Of a stretch of DNA of 64,000 bases, positions 50,651 to 60,042 are shown piece by piece. The notes beneath the pieces are model-generated. The model was not told where the DNA came from. It saw nothing but the letters and a program-made list of their open reading frames with translations, and searched no databases. Positions within the stretch are counted from its first letter, which is position 1. Every line of letters begins with the position of its first letter. Source of the DNA: Megalopta genalis (Eukaryota; Arthropoda; Insecta; Hymenoptera; Halictidae); contig NW_027476096.1 of the NCBI RefSeq assembly GCF_051020955.1, positions 1,674,001 through 1,738,000 of the forward strand, given 5' to 3'. Both the position numbers and the translations under genes were made by a program.

Positions 50651-50884
50651 TGTGACAGGCTACGCGGCCCGTTACACCATTATAATAACATCCGGTTAAG
50701 GTCAAGCCGACTACGATCCACCTGGAGCGAGATAAGAGGCTGCCCCACGTGGAGCGAGATAAGCAGGTGCCCCACGTGGAGCGGGATGGTGTGACACCCT
50801 ACACACCCCGTTACGTCATTATACGTAACCCGCTTGAATGAAATAAAGTTTTTCATATATCTAAGTGTGAAAGTTTACGTCACA
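50651..50884 (+). repeat. 3' LTR of the errantivirus-type element (rearranged middle)
   Basis: 234 bp, TGTGACAGGC to GTTTACGTCACA. Its middle is replaced by two copies of GCCCCACGTGGAGCG and a second TGTGACACCC..CCCGTTACGTCATTA start. The TATA box of the 5' LTR is missing. Confidence 0.85.
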
Positions 50885-51680
50885 ACGGCGCGTTGCAGTG
50901 CTTGTAGCGTGCAGCAGCAAGCAAGAAACAAAAAATAAAAAAAGAAATAATATCATAGACAATAAAGTGAGTGACGATAACGAAAAAACGCCGAAAGGGG
51001 TTTTGCAAGAAAGTGACCATGTGCCAGAAGTGACTAGTGCCTTAATTAACATTAATAGAGATCCCGCAGGGAGCTCTAATAAAAGAAACGAGATCCTCAA
51101 ATTAATCTCAAGCATCAAACATGCAGACGTAACCAACCTGATACTATCTCAGCAAATTAAAGACATCAGCAAAGGTAGAAAACCGACGAGAAGATTAAAC
51201 CCATCACCAACAATAGTTATAAGGAAAACCAAAAAAGATAACGCAACCAGTGAAATCATGAAGACCCCCAATCAAGGAAAGGCACAAAAACCAAACAAAA
51301 ACACAAAAAGCAATGTCAATTCCGACTCCAGCGGCTCAGGTAGAGTCAGAACCAGAACCAGAAAAAATGGAAATCGACATGGAGAGCCACGTGTCGGGGT
51401 GTCCAGAAGGGGGCAGCTGGACAAGGGTAGCGTCTTCAAGAAGAGGGCAGCAAATGAAGGACACGGCAGGCACGGCCATAAAAATAAAACAGAAACAGCC
51501 GAATTTCAACGACGTCTCCGCTCAGCCAGGCCCCCTGCAGCCCAACGGACCTGGACCATCGACTCGGCAAGCCGGACCCTCGAAAGGCATCCCTTCGCAA
51601 GTGCCTTGTAGTGGGAGCGCGACAACGAGTGGCATCCATTCAAAGACGGAGGACGAGCGTCAAAATCCCACCTCTAAATA
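50885..51680 (+). pseudogene. LINE ORF1-like sequence, copy 2
   Basis: An open frame from 50898 (MLVACSSKQETKNKKRNNII) continues through DPAGSSNKRNEILKLISSIK, ILSQQIKDISKGRKPTRRLN and MKTPNQGKAQKPNKN. After a frame change comes a Pro/Ser-rich part (PTPAAQVESEPEPEKMEIDM; WTRVASSRRGQ). Lys-rich and low in hydrophobics, ending in TSK. It resembles ORF1/gag-like proteins of LINEs, as does the shorter copy at 39765, but no zinc knuckle is visible and the family is not certain. Confidence 0.45.
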
Positions 51681-51893
51681 ACAGTAGAGGTACATCACTA
51701 CACTTGTGGAACATAGAAAATCAAATTACATATAGAACATTAGAATGTATAAAAAAAAAAAAAAAATTTTATTTTATTATTATAGAAAATGTATATTGAT
51801 AAGATAGGCTAAGATAGACTAAGTACGCGTTGTATATAACAATAATCAGAAAATTTAAAGATAACTTAGATATGTAGTGTGGGCCGGGCGATT
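51681..51893 (+). other. AT-rich gap with an A17 run
   Basis: Holds an adenine run at about 51750-51766 followed by T-rich sequence. This could be the poly(A) end of a retroposed copy whose body lies upstream. No gene. Confidence 0.4.
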
Positions 51894-53092
51894 ATGGCTA
51901 GCACTAATAAAGAGGGAATGGATCAACTTGCTTCAGAGATGCGTCGCAGTTCAGCTAGGCGAACCGCTCCCCGTGGCCGAGGCTCGGGAGGAAGAGTGCG
52001 GCACCAGCGAGCACGTGTCGAAAAGCTACGAGAGGAAAAAGGAAACGTTGCGAGCATAGATCTCGCCAAAGCTTTACATCAGAAATTATACCCTGGAGTT
52101 TCGTCAGCACAGTCAGCCGCTGAAAGAATGGAGGCTACTGCTACGCTCCGCGCAATAACGCTCTGCGTTACCACGCGCTCCATGGGGTTTGGCACAGTAA
52201 ATATTTTTATCGCATTACTTGACTTACATAACGTGCCTAACAGAGGATCAGTTTATCAGATGTACCGCGTATCTCTCGCTTTATTTGAAGCTAAAATGCA
52301 AAAGTGCCAAGAGGCTGTTTCTGTAATCACAGATCATGCAGATCTGTATGAACACTTGAACAACAGTTCAGACTTTATGAGAAACTGCAGGTCCAGGGCA
52401 GTCATGCCCGATCCCATAGTGCGACCCATAAACGCTCTCGGTCCCATCAAGGTGTATGATAGTATTTACTATCCCAAGATAGCTGTCGAAAGACACGATA
52501 GCAATGGACGGTTCATACCACAGAGTGAGAGGGTTTTATTTTCTAATCTACGACGAACAGTTGTTGCTCTGGCGGATAATAATGTAGCCATAGAGCACCG
52601 TCGTCGCTTCCATGAAAACAATCCTATGCCTGGATGCAAATGGAACGACCAACACATCCTGTTGAACCCCGACGATATCATCTCGGGTCATTACAATCTA
52701 GACCATCTCATAGAAGATATGGATGACATTCAGGCCAAAGTGGCCTTCTTAGCTAAGAAGTCACCTAAATACTTCACGGAACCCGTCAACTTTAGCCCTG
52801 AAGGAAACAAATCATTACTGGCCTCCAACTATCAAGCCGGAATGAAGGTTAAGGACCGTAACGTTAATGAAACACTCGCTGATTATGTCCAACGTATGCG
52901 AGTTGATGGAGACATCTCTGATATCGAAAATCTACAACGGCTAACTGGCGCGGAGCAGCTCAACGCAGCATTATGCCTGTTAGGAGAGAGACCAACCACA
53001 ACTGCGGCCATGTATCCTGTATATGCGAATCGGGACGCTACTTGTAGTGTCGAGACCAGCAATATGTCCTACAAAGCGGCACGAAGCATTAC
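51894..53092 (+). CDS. unrecognised basic protein, possibly virus-derived, copy A
   Basis: ATG 51894 (MASTNKEGMDQLASEMRRSS), about 400 codons, uninterrupted. Residues about 15-50 are Arg-rich (RRTAPRGRGSGGRVRHQRAR). A mostly helical-looking, hydrophobic-rich body follows with LAKALHQKLYPGVSSAQSAA, TLRAITLCVTTRSMGFGTVN, HNVPNRGSVYQMYRVS, and a C-terminal half with RPINALGPIKVYDSIYYPKI and GAEQLNAALCLLGERPTTTA. No enzyme motif, signal peptide or membrane segment. A basic arm plus compact body is typical of viral nucleoproteins or capsids, but I cannot name a family. The 3' end abuts a 5'-truncated LINE, so the natural C-terminus may be missing. A diverged second copy lies at 54741. Confidence 0.55.
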
Positions 53093-54667
53093 TTAATTAC
53101 AATTAAAAAGAAAGGCAAAGACAGTAGCGACCCTAATAGCTACCGTCCAATCAGTCTCCTCCCTAATATCAGCAAAGTATTCGAAACAATTGTAAATGAC
53201 GCGATCGTTAACTTCTGCAACTCCAGAAACATCATCCCAGAATCCCAATTTGGCTTCCGTCACAAACACTCCACCATCCATGCAATTACCAAATTCACCT
53301 CCGATATCTGCTGGGCCAGAAATGCAGGCGACTGCATAGGAGCCGTGCTCATAGATTTAGTGAAAGCCTTTGACACTGTCTGGCTGGACGGACTTTTCTT
53401 TAAACTACTAAAGAAAGAATTTCCCATACATCTAATTAAAATCATCTGGAGCATGCTGCACGATAAAAAATTCTATGCAATAAACGGTCAATACAAATCA
53501 AGCAAAAGCTTCAATATCGTTAACGGCCTGCAACAAGGCACAGTAAACTCTCCTGTCTTGTTTAATATATTCATTAGCGACCTATTACAAATGTATGGCC
53601 TAGATAGCGACAACTCTAAAGGGGCGATTGCCTTTGCGGACGATATCCTAGTCTACACACGCGACAACAAAGTATCCAAAATACAAACCGAACTACAGGA
53701 AACGTTCAATAAAATTCAAGATTATTTCCACACATGGAAACTAAAACTAAACATTAATAAATGCGAAACAATTCTCTTCAGGCCGTATATCTCAAAAATC
53801 TCCGACGCCAATCATGATGTACGAAAACATCACAAAAACTTTCACATCCTTGACAAACACAATCCAAACGTCAAAATCCCCCACAAAGAGATTGTGCGCT
53901 ATCTAGGCATACACCTAGATTTCAAACTAAACTTCAATCAACACATAGAAACACAAATTAACAAAGCACAAAAAGCATTTCTCTCCCTCAAAAGATTATT
54001 TTATTCGAAAGACCTCAATAAAACGGTAAAAACCCTCTGCTACAAATTATTCATACGACCGATCCTAACATACGGCTGCCCCATCTGGTTCAACATCAGC
54101 GCTGGAACCATGGAAAAATTACGGATCTTCGAGCGGAGATGCCTGAGAGCCTGCCTCAATAAATACCGGACACCCGAATCCAACTTCACAAAGAAGATCA
54201 AAAACCACAAACTTTACGAGGACGCCAAACTCATCAGAATAGACCTGTTCATCCTCAAACTAATCAGGAACCATTGGGCCAACACTCGCAACATAAACTC
54301 CAACAGCCTCATTTTCGCCTCCACATATCCAAACCCAATGTATTTCACCGAAACAATGAAAACTGGCTACATCCCCCCTGAATCCTTCATCTATTTGGAC
54401 AGTGAGGGCTACATACAAAATTCGAACAACGTACCAATAATTTACCACGCCTACAGAAGAACATTCGACAAACACATCAAGATGGACGACCCAAACATAC
54501 GTTTCAATTATAAATTATCCACAATAGACCTAAGGGACAAACATCGTCAGAACACCAACACATATTGGTGGCTATAACACCACCTAAACATAAATCAGGC
54601 GCATATACACCCGATTAAAATCCCCCGATACTAATATGCAACAAACAAAATTTTCTAAGTGTCTGCC
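53093..54667 (+). pseudogene. 5'-truncated LINE ORF2 (copy 2) with 3' UTR
   Basis: Begins inside RT (ITIKKKGKDSSDPNSYRPIS); after one frame change a long open frame (53345-54577) runs to the natural ORF end. Motifs: FGFRHKHSTIHAITKFTSD, AVLIDLVKAFDTVWLDGLFF, NGLQQGTVNSPVLFNIFISD, AIAFADDILVYT (ADD), HTWKLKLNINKCET, RPILTYGCPIWFNIS, RRCLRACLNKYRTPESNF. Jockey/I-group by layout; a different subfamily from the copies at 18598 and 55185. A 3' UTR of about 90 bp follows the stop. The joined 5' partner is copy A of the unrecognised protein, same orientation. Confidence 0.8.
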
Positions 54668-54695
54668 TCCTCGATAGTATAGCGGTCAGTACCCC
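54668..54695 (+). tRNA. tRNA-Asp 5'-half-like fragment
   Basis: TCCTCGATAGTATAGCGGTC followed by AGTACCCC matches the acceptor, D-arm and start of the anticodon stem of insect tRNA-Asp (by recall), with about three differences. The 3' half is absent. It is a fragment, not a gene, placed exactly between the LINE 3' end and the sequence leading to copy B. Confidence 0.5.
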
Positions 54696-54740
54696 AGCGA
54701 TTTTGAAGGGTATTGAATGCAGCCCAGATAAATCTTTATT

Positions 54741-55184
54741 ATGGCGAATAAAGATCATAGTAATATGACAAATCTTACTAGTAGTTCAGTTGGACGCGCT
54801 GTTATGGCGACGTCGAGCCGTGACGGTATGGAGCAGCTTGCTTCGGATATCCGTCGTAGCTCTTCACGCCGTACTGCTCCTCGCGGACGAGGATCACAAG
54901 GCAGAACACGTCATCAACGAGGACGCATCGATAAGTTACGAGAGGAGAAAGGCACCGCAGCTGGCCTTGATTTGGCTAAGGCTTTACATACAAAGCTTTA
55001 TCCTGGCTTTAGCTCGGCGCAAACCGCTGCAGAACGGATGGAGGCAGTAGGCACTTTGCGCGCTATCACTATCTGTGTCACCACTCGGTCAATGGGCTTC
55101 GGGACCGCATACACATTTCTAGCATTACTTGATTTACATAATGTACCGGTTCGGGGCACAATCTATCAAATGTACCGGGTATCA
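54741..55184 (+). pseudogene. unrecognised basic protein, copy B (truncated)
   Basis: Starts MANKDHSNMTNLTSSSVGRA or, aligned with copy A, at the internal MATSSRDGMEQLASDI. It keeps the Arg-rich arm (RRTAPRGRGSQGRTRHQRGR) and the body to HNVPVRGTIYQMYRVS. It is clearly homologous to copy A over about 130 residues, with many conservative substitutions. At 55185 it continues in frame into LINE ORF2, so everything after residue ~148 is foreign. The ATG context upstream is not shared with copy A. Confidence 0.6.
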
Positions 55185-57079
55185 TACGACAGTGACCATA
55201 GAGCCGTTGAGATGATAATTTCCCTTAACACCGACGAACCCATGGAAATAGACCAACCAATCCCAACCATCAAATACAAATTCTCCAAAACCGACTGGCA
55301 CGAGTTCAAAACCAATCTGACGAATATAGACGACACTGAGATACCAAACACGAGAAACCTAACAATTGACGAAATCAACAAGCACATAGAAAAATTAAAT
55401 GCAAACATCAACACCGCTATAGACCGTACAGTACCTCGCATCACAGACGACTACAATTCCACCGACAGGTACATAACACCGACTATAAAAAATCTAAGAC
55501 GGGTAAAAAGCACGCTAATAACAAGACTAAACAGACTATCCGCAATCAACAATTACACCCCCGCAAATGACACACAAATATCGAGACTGAAATACACTTT
55601 GAAAAAAGTAAGACACGAAATCAAGAGGGCCTTTCATAATTCGGTGAGCGATTACTGGAAAAACAAAATTTCAAACATCACAATACATAAACCAAAAGAT
55701 CTATTCCCAACAGTAAACACAATTTTTCGCCCGAAAGAAACAAATAGCATAGACACACTACAGATTCACAGCTCCAATACAGAAATCATAACGAACGCTG
55801 ACATAAACCAGAACTCCATACAAACCGACGATGACGGCAATCTACAAATCCTAAACATAGACGACAAACTAAACATCCTAGGCGCACATTTTGAAAAGGC
55901 GCACACACAGAATAACCACATCGGCAAAACACAACTATCAAACATAATCGAACAGAAAATAAACACATTAAAAGCCGAGATAGACGACGACAGACGTAAC
56001 GACAGAACGGTATGCACATTTTCGGACACAAATAAAGCCGAAAATCCAAACCCAAAGACAATCCCACCCAATTTCTTCACCTCAGTCTACGAACTCGTGT
56101 CCGTGCTGAAAAAATTAAACAGTAAAAAATCATCTAGCTTCGATAATATCCCGAACATAGTTTTAAAACATCTACCTCCACTATATATCCACAATTACAG
56201 TATAATATTCAACAATTGCCTAAACAGAGCATATTTCCCCACAGCCTGGAAAATTGCAAAATTAATAGCAATAAAAAAGAAAGGAAAAAACAGTAGCGAC
56301 CCGTCTAGTTACCGACCAATCAGTCTCCTGCCCAATATCAGCAAAATCTTCGAAGTGACAATAAATAAAGCAATAGACTCATTCTGCACAAGCAATAACT
56401 TAATACCGGAAACACAATTTGGATTCAGATTCAAACACTCGACAATACACGCCATCACTAAATTCACTTCGGACATTTGCTGGGCAAGAAATGCCGGAGA
56501 CTGCGTCGGTGCAGTACTTTTAGATTTAGAAAAAGCATTCGATACAGTTTGGCTGGATGGTCTTTTCTTCAAACTAATGAAAAGGAATTTCCCAATGTAT
56601 CTCGTGAAAATAATATGGAACATGGTACATGGGAAACAGTTCTATGTCACCGAAGGCAGTAACATCTCCTCCAAAGTTTTCACTGTACAGAACGGTCTTC
56701 AACAAGGTACTGTCAATTCCCCTATCCTGTTTAGCCTATATATCAGTGATCTGTTAAACATGTACGACCTGAATAACGACAACCAGAAAAGTGCCATTGC
56801 ATACGCAGACGATCTCTTAGTATACATCACTGACAATAAACCATCCAGAATAAAAATACAGCTACAGGATTTATTTAACAAGATTCAAGATTATTTCTAC
56901 ACATGGAAACTAAAACTAAATATCAACAAATGCGAGACAATACTATTTAGACCATACATTTCAATGATTTCAGACGCAAACAATGACGTACGAGCGCACA
57001 GTAAACATTTTCAATTACACGATGGCAGCGACAGTAACAATAAAATCCCACACAAACAGGTCGTTCGTTATTTAGGCGT
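55185..57079 (+). pseudogene. 5'-truncated LINE ORF2 (copy 3), 3' end replaced
   Basis: Starts at the end of the endonuclease domain (SDHRAVEM, the S-D-H motif), then the linker and full RT: PPNFFTSVYELVSVLKKLNS, RPISLLPNISKIFEVTINKA, FGFRFKHSTIHAITKFTSDI, LLDLEKAFDTVWLDGLFFKL, NGLQQGTVNSPILFSLYISD, AIAYADDLLVYI (ADD), NINKCETILFRPYIS. No stop up to RYLGV at 57079, where Polinton-like sequence begins. It is the best-preserved ORF2 of this subfamily here and very close to copy 1. Confidence 0.85.
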
Positions 57080-57743
57080 AAGTAGATATCCTAGTTGCGT
57101 TCTGCAATCAAGGGCGAGGGGAAGGCTGAGCCGGGGGGGGGGGGGTAAAGGGAAGGAAGCATCATCGTGAGCGGCACGCGTCGTGTGGAGGGTGGAAGTC
57201 ACTGATAAGGAGTTTTGCGGTTTTGCGGTTTTGCATCCGGAGAGGCTCTCGGACGCCTTACCCGGAAGTTGCTTATCTTGCGAAGCGATATCGGGGATTT
57301 TGGTTTCGTTTATTAGATTTCTTAAAGTATGGTTTTTTTATCTCGGTATAATATTGTAGCGAGCGAGCGAGAGAGAGAGGGGAGGATGCAGCGGTTGTTC
57401 TCTTTTGCATCAGTTTTTCTCTTATGGACGATATAGACGGAGAGAGAAAGATGTATTTTTTGCCTTGCAACGGTTTGTTGCCACATCCTTTCCATGATTA
57501 GTGATTATGGAAGTCTCCTTATCCGGTTTTTCTTTGCAGTAACGATGTGGATAGAGAGAGATGTATTTTTTCTGCTTTATCGTTTTTGGAGAGGGAGATG
57601 TATTATAACGATGTGAGAGAAGTGCACGTATGCATGCTAATAAATAGGTTGTCGAAACACGACGTGCGTTAAACGGCTACCATACTGTGTGCACATTGCG
57701 ACGACCAAGTTTTTTAAAGAGAAGTGTGTATATATCTTGAAAG
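57080..57743 (+). other. Polinton-like upstream region, copy 2
   Basis: Non-coding. It contains a G12 run (about 57133-57144), TTATCTCGGTATAATATTGTAG followed by a (GA)n run (57340-57380), and TGCATGCTAATAAATAG (57629-57645), all shared with 40211-40781. It precedes the exonuclease-like gene. Confidence 0.55.
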
Positions 57744-58275
57744 ATGTTCGGGATCGATTTCATTATAGACATGGATGGGTTTAGTTTTGAAAAAAAATTT
57801 ATTTGCAAAGAACTTGCCATAATTAATGTTCATTCCGGGGAGAGTAATTTGTTTGAGTTTAAGTTAGATTACAATTATAATGATTTAACGATGGCAGATC
57901 GAAAAAGTGCATGGTATGTAACAAACTTCCTGCACGGAATACCATTTAAAAATTTTAGTGGCAAGATTAATTATCGGAACGAGGATATTGGAAACATCAT
58001 AAAAAAATTCATACGGCCATATAAAGAACCCATAATTGGATACAAAGGAGGGAACATCGAACGGGACATTTGATTAAAAACTGGTATAAAATCTAGAAAC
58101 CTGGAGGATTTCGGTTGCCCAAAGTACGATATTTTAATAACTAACCCGTCATATGGAAAATTCAATAGTCCGTGCAGGCTACATTGCTGGATACCAAAAA
58201 AAGGATTCAATAAAAAATATCATTGTTGTTTGAGTGAGGTTCGCGTTTTTAGAGAATGGCTGCTTAAATTAAAAG
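57744..58275 (+). pseudogene. exonuclease-like Polinton gene (copy 4), one stop
   Basis: ATG 57744 (MFGIDFIIDMDGFSFEKKFI). Motifs in order: D-M-D-G-F and CKELAIINVHSG (about residues 9-30), ADRKSAWYVTNFLHGIPFKN, FSGKINYRNEDIGNIIKKFI, PIIGYKGGNIERDI followed by TGA (58072), LEDFGCPKYDI, CRLHCWIPKKG and KYHCCLSEVRVFREWLLKLK before an intron donor. The sequence is continuous except for the stop. I infer a DEDD-type 3'-5' exonuclease or RNase fold from the spacing of acidic motifs and the final H-x3-S/T-E; no database match is claimed. It stands first in the transcription unit leading to the BIR exons. Confidence 0.62.
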
Positions 58276-58340
58276 GTAATTTTTTCTTTTTATTTATTTA
58301 CAAATGATTTTCATTGTCTTTCTACTACATCTTCTTTTAG
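58276..58340 (+). other. intron (65 bp) after the exonuclease motif III exon
   Basis: GTAATTTTTT...CTTCTTTTAG. Same position as the intron at 41297. Confidence 0.6.
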
Positions 58341-58622
58341 AGAGGGAAGATGTATTATCGGCGTCGAGGGTGGTGACGCCAAACGACGAATAAAAAATGT
58401 AATACAAAGTTTAAGGAAGAGGCAGTTTGCGATCACCATGAGAAGAGGTATGTGGAATAATTGTTATTTAAAAAATTAAAAATTAATTTTTAATAATGAT
58501 TATTTTTTAATTAACAGCGTCTTCTTGAAGAGGAGGAGGAGGAGGCTTACGTTTGTCATCAACGGCTCAGTATTACTGTGCCCTCAGTGAGGAGCGCGTC
58601 TTTTGGAAGTAGTTCATGGAAG
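58341..58622 (+). pseudogene. remnant of first BIR unit, GGA tail exon and duplicated motif-III exon
   Basis: Same organisation as 41360-41666: a short remnant ending ATGAGAAGAG, an intron (58448-58517), a GGA-rich tail exon, then GCTCAGTATTACTGTGCCC (about 58565), a copy of the motif III exon, closed by a donor at 58623. Both Polinton-like fragments therefore inherited the tandem duplication. Confidence 0.55.
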
Positions 58623-58685
58623 GTAACGTATTTTTTCCTTTTTTTAGTTACTATTATTTTTTCATTTCCATGGTACTTTTTGTAG

Positions 58686-59200
58686 AAAGATGGACTATCG
58701 ACGCGAGGAGGATAGACTTCGAAGTTTCGAATTCTGGCCAATTGAATATATTCAACCGGAGGAACTTGCAGCCGCAGGATTTTACTATCTGGGTCAAGAC
58801 GATTTGGTCGCATGTTTTGCATGCGACATCGAATTGCATCGGTGGCAACACAACGACAGGGCTATGTCGGAGCATCACTTCTGGTCGAGGAATTGTCCAT
58901 ATGTACTGGGGGAAAATTGCGGCAACGTGCCGATCGATGCTCATCCCACAATCATTTCAATATCACCATCAAGAAGCGGTGTGGACGAGTGCGGAATCTA
59001 TGATTATACCATGGACGAGAAGAGGTATGTATGTATAACAAATGTTATTTTAAAAGAAATTAAAATTTATTTTTTAATAATGATTTTTTTTAATTAAGAG
59101 CGTCATCCTGAAGAGGAGGAGGAGGAGGAGGAGAGGGGAGGAGGCTTGCGATTGTCATCAACGACGCGTTGGCGAAAGAAGAGGAAGATTATATATTGAT
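58686..59200 (+). CDS. BIR-domain (IAP-like) protein, intact zinc site
   Basis: The exon begins after an intron (58623-58685); ATG 58690 (MDYRREEDRLRSFEFWPIEY). Residues about 8-75 form one baculoviral IAP repeat: R-x-x-F-x-x-WP, EELAAAGFYYLGQDD, then CFAC, H and C in the exact spacing C-x2-C-x16-H-x6-C, with W and the conserved Gly. The exon ends IYDYTMDEKR; a splice (donor 59025, acceptor about 59100) adds a tail with poly-Arg and ACDCHQRRVGERRGRLY, ending at the TAG near 59223 or earlier. No RING domain. Family knowledge: BIR proteins bind caspases or IAP-binding motifs and inhibit apoptosis. In a virus-like element this may delay cell death. The motif III exon upstream may be spliced to it. 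Confidence 0.78.
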
Positions 59201-59267
59201 ATCGATCATATTTCAAAATTTTAGTAAAAAGGATTTTAATAAAAAGGATTTATTTAACATACATTAA

Positions 59268-59861
59268 CCCTTTCGCTCCGAACGACGGATATATCCGTCA
59301 TTCATATGAACACTCGCGGAGCCGAACGCCGGATATATCCGACATCCACATGATCGCCCTCTGGGGACGAACGTCGGATATATCCGACATGCTGGTAAAA
59401 TCGCGACCTAATTTTTGGATTGCACCGCCTCTTGTTACTATTGCGTGAATCTTTTGACGAAACAAACAAACGACAGTCCGAAATAAACGACACACCATTC
59501 AAGTTATATTTGTTCTACCTGCATTTCCCATTATTATTGTGTTACATGTCATAAAGGGATAGAAAATCGAAAGTACTAACTTTAGGGCTAATTATTATGT
59601 ATTATGTTTTGTATTATGAATATTATGTTTTATTTTATTACTGTATATTATATATTATTTCTTCACTTTTTCCATTGTTAATGAAACTTTTTTTACCTAT
59701 TAAATAACTTTATACCTTATGCAGAAATTATAACTATATTGTTTTAAAGAAAAATCCCTTTTCTTCCCAAATACACTATCCACGCGCAATGTGCACAATT
59801 TCGGCGGGTGTTTCCGTTCAGGAGGGGCGCTACGGCGGACTGAACCGCCGTAGCGAAAGGG
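59268..59861. mobile_element. piggyBac-type MITE, 594 bp, copy 2
   Basis: TTAA-flanked (59264-59267; 59862-59865), termini CCCTTTCGCTCCG and CGTAGCGAAAGGG, the same three CGGATATATCCG palindromes and only about six differences from the copy at 42288-42881. It sits in the intergenic space after the BIR tail. Confidence 0.87.
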
Positions 59862-59865
59862 TTAA

Positions 59866-60042
59866 TATACATTTTTTAAAATGCCCACAATCCTATCCAA
59901 AAATTTCTCTAAAAATTATAGTTATTTCTTATTGTAGCTACTCGGTTAGCAGTTTGTTCACGGGGGGAAGAGAGAACATTTTTTTATGATAGGACATATA
60001 TATTTTCAAAATCATATTAGTTTACAATATTATTTTTCACAT
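59866..60042. other. intergenic spacer between convergent Polinton genes
   Basis: AT-rich, starting TATACATTTTTTAAAATGCCC. It separates the plus-strand BIR gene from the minus-strand capsid genes. No feature seen. Confidence 0.5.

Larger units (their letters stand above)
43264..50884 (+). mobile_element. gypsy/errantivirus-type retroelement, most complete in the window
   Basis: 5' LTR 43264-43542, primer-binding region from 43545 (TGGCGATCCTGCCAGGAT), gag, pol, env, polypurine tract ACGGGGGGAG (50641-50650), 3' LTR 50651-50884. It is inserted in, or joined to, a Polinton gene on the left and LINE ORF1-like sequence on the right. No matching target duplication is evident (ACGA on the left, ACGG on the right). 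Confidence 0.9.
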
